A stretch of 64,000 bases of DNA from Erythrobacter sp. 3-20A1M. GTDB taxonomy: Bacteria; Pseudomonadota; Alphaproteobacteria; Sphingomonadales; Sphingomonadaceae. Made by a program: the position numbers and the translations under genes. This document shows positions 63,484 through 64,000 of this stretch, piece after piece. The notes under the pieces were generated by a model. That model saw only the letters and a list, made by a program, of their open reading frames with translations, made no database searches and was not told where the DNA came from. Numbering within the stretch: the first letter of the stretch is position 1; each line of letters opens with the position of its first letter. The stretch covers positions 1,302,001 to 1,366,000 of the forward strand of contig NZ_CP045200.1 of NCBI RefSeq assembly GCF_018636735.1, given 5' to 3'.

Positions 63484-64000
63484 CTAGTCGTCCTCGTCCT
63501 CATACCCGACCATCGCCAAGGCACGCGCGCGGCGCTGGTGGAGCTGGCACCAGCGTAGCAGCGCTTCCTCGCGGCCATGCGTAATCCATGTTTCGGCGGC
63601 GTCGACCTCCTGGATTGTGCGGGTCAGCTCGCCCCAATCGGCATGGTCCGAGATGATGAGCGGCAGCTCGACGTTCCTTTGCCGGGCGCGCTGACGAACC
63701 CGCATCCAGCCGCTGGCCATCGCGGTGATGGGATCGGGCAGGCGGCGGCTCCAGCGATCATTCAACGCGGATGGCGGACAGACGACGATGCTGCCGCGCA
63801 TGTCATCTTTCGAATGGTCCGAAACCAGGCGCAGTTCGCCCAGATCGACCCCGTGCTCTTCGTAGAGGCGGCACATCTTCTCCATCGCGCCGTGGAGGTA
63901 GATCGGTTGCATGTGCCCCGCGGCGCGCAGTTCGGCGATCACCCGTTGCGCCTTGCCCAAGGCATATGCGCCGACGAGCACGCAGCTGTCGGGATACGCC
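63484..64000 (-). CDS. Ligase-associated MBL-fold exonuclease (C-terminal part)
   Basis: The window ends inside this gene; the last 172 residues are visible. PDSCVLVGAYALGKAQRVIAEL, IYLHGAMEKM, VVCPPSALND and LIISDHADWGELTRTI match the ligase-associated DNA exonuclease, a metallo-beta-lactamase/beta-CASP (SNM1/Pso2) relative. ISDHADW carries a metal-site Asp-His. The catalytic HxHxDH is upstream, outside the window. It ends three bases before the ligase ATG and so is co-transcribed with it. Confidence 0.88.
   Translation of the reverse strand, partial: AYPDSCVLVGAYALGKAQRVIAELRAAGHMQPIYLHGAMEKMCRLYEEHGVDLGELRLVSDHSKDDMRGSIVVCPPSALNDRWSRRLPDPITAMASGWMRVRQRARQRNVELPLIISDHADWGELTRTIQEVDAAETWITHGREEALLRWCQLHQRRARALAMVGYEDEDD

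Overview
The window is a high-GC (about 65%), gene-dense stretch of an alphaproteobacterial chromosome. The gene complement points to Sphingomonadales, most likely Erythrobacteraceae: a SUF operon carrying a DUF559 gene, a fused ThiS-ThiG, ribosomal protein S9 with a long acidic N-terminus, a DUF2497/PopZ-like protein next to TolC, DUF6489 next to mnmE, and a cisplatin-response DNA ligase. I saw no tRNA, rRNA, CRISPR array, prophage or insertion sequence. The genus is inferred from family content, not from a search.

The main feature is the probable replication origin. A 326-bp gap at 32943-33268 separates a leftward PPSR-maf-aroE-coaE-dnaQ block from a rightward hemE-hemJ-rho block. This is the Caulobacter/Rickettsia origin arrangement (hemE beside the RP001/DUF299 gene). 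The gap holds DnaA-box-like 9-mers, an AT-rich tract and six GANTC (CcrM-type) sites. To its right lie mnmE-mnmG-rsmG-parA-parB. Six palindromes matching the ParB-binding parS consensus lie on both sides of the gap, at 30.5 kb and 40.7-44.2 kb. Together these form a chromosome initiation and segregation region.

Layout. 1-3 kb: SUF iron-sulfur operon (Rrf2 regulator, SufB, DUF559, SufC), read leftward, with two imperfect palindromic repeats. 3-8 kb: pyrD, a gamma-glutamyltransferase lipoprotein and a long-chain acyl-CoA ligase. 8-9.5 kb: a frameshifted Ca2+/H+ antiporter and an unknown gene. 9.6-13.5 kb: merC-thiSG behind a Zur-like box, ctaA, and rplM-rpsI. 13.7-17.6 kb: a phytate-use pair (TonB-dependent receptor plus beta-propeller phytase) behind a PHO-box-like repeat. 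17.6-21.2 kb: phosphoesterase, lipid-kinase-like protein and class I fumarase. 21.3-27.6 kb: a PCMT-like gene, tolC, popZ-like, ferredoxin, CBS, A-type Fe-S carrier, xth and a cell-wall hydrolase. 27.6-33 kb: thioesterase, ptsN, hpf, dnaQ, coaE, aroE, maf, PPSR. 33-45 kb: origin-right block. 45-53 kb: fRMsr, PQQ-type sugar dehydrogenase, DUF815 ATPase, acyl-CoA dehydrogenase, Sua5, two envelope lipoproteins and carD. 53-64 kb: fdxA, S4 protein, SUV3-like helicase, M23 peptidase, hemB, two acetyltransferases, gamma carbonic anhydrase, DUF167, DUF1275, and DNA ligase plus its exonuclease partner, which the window end cuts.

Two conserved genes, mnmG and the antiporter, are each broken by what looks like one missing base. 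For mnmG in particular this suggests an assembly error. maf has no ordinary start codon and probably begins at a CTG overlapping the previous stop. The best leads for new biology are the Zur-box merC-thiSG operon, the degenerate methyltransferase fixed beside tolC, the origin layout, and an open reading frame after parB that has no usable start.
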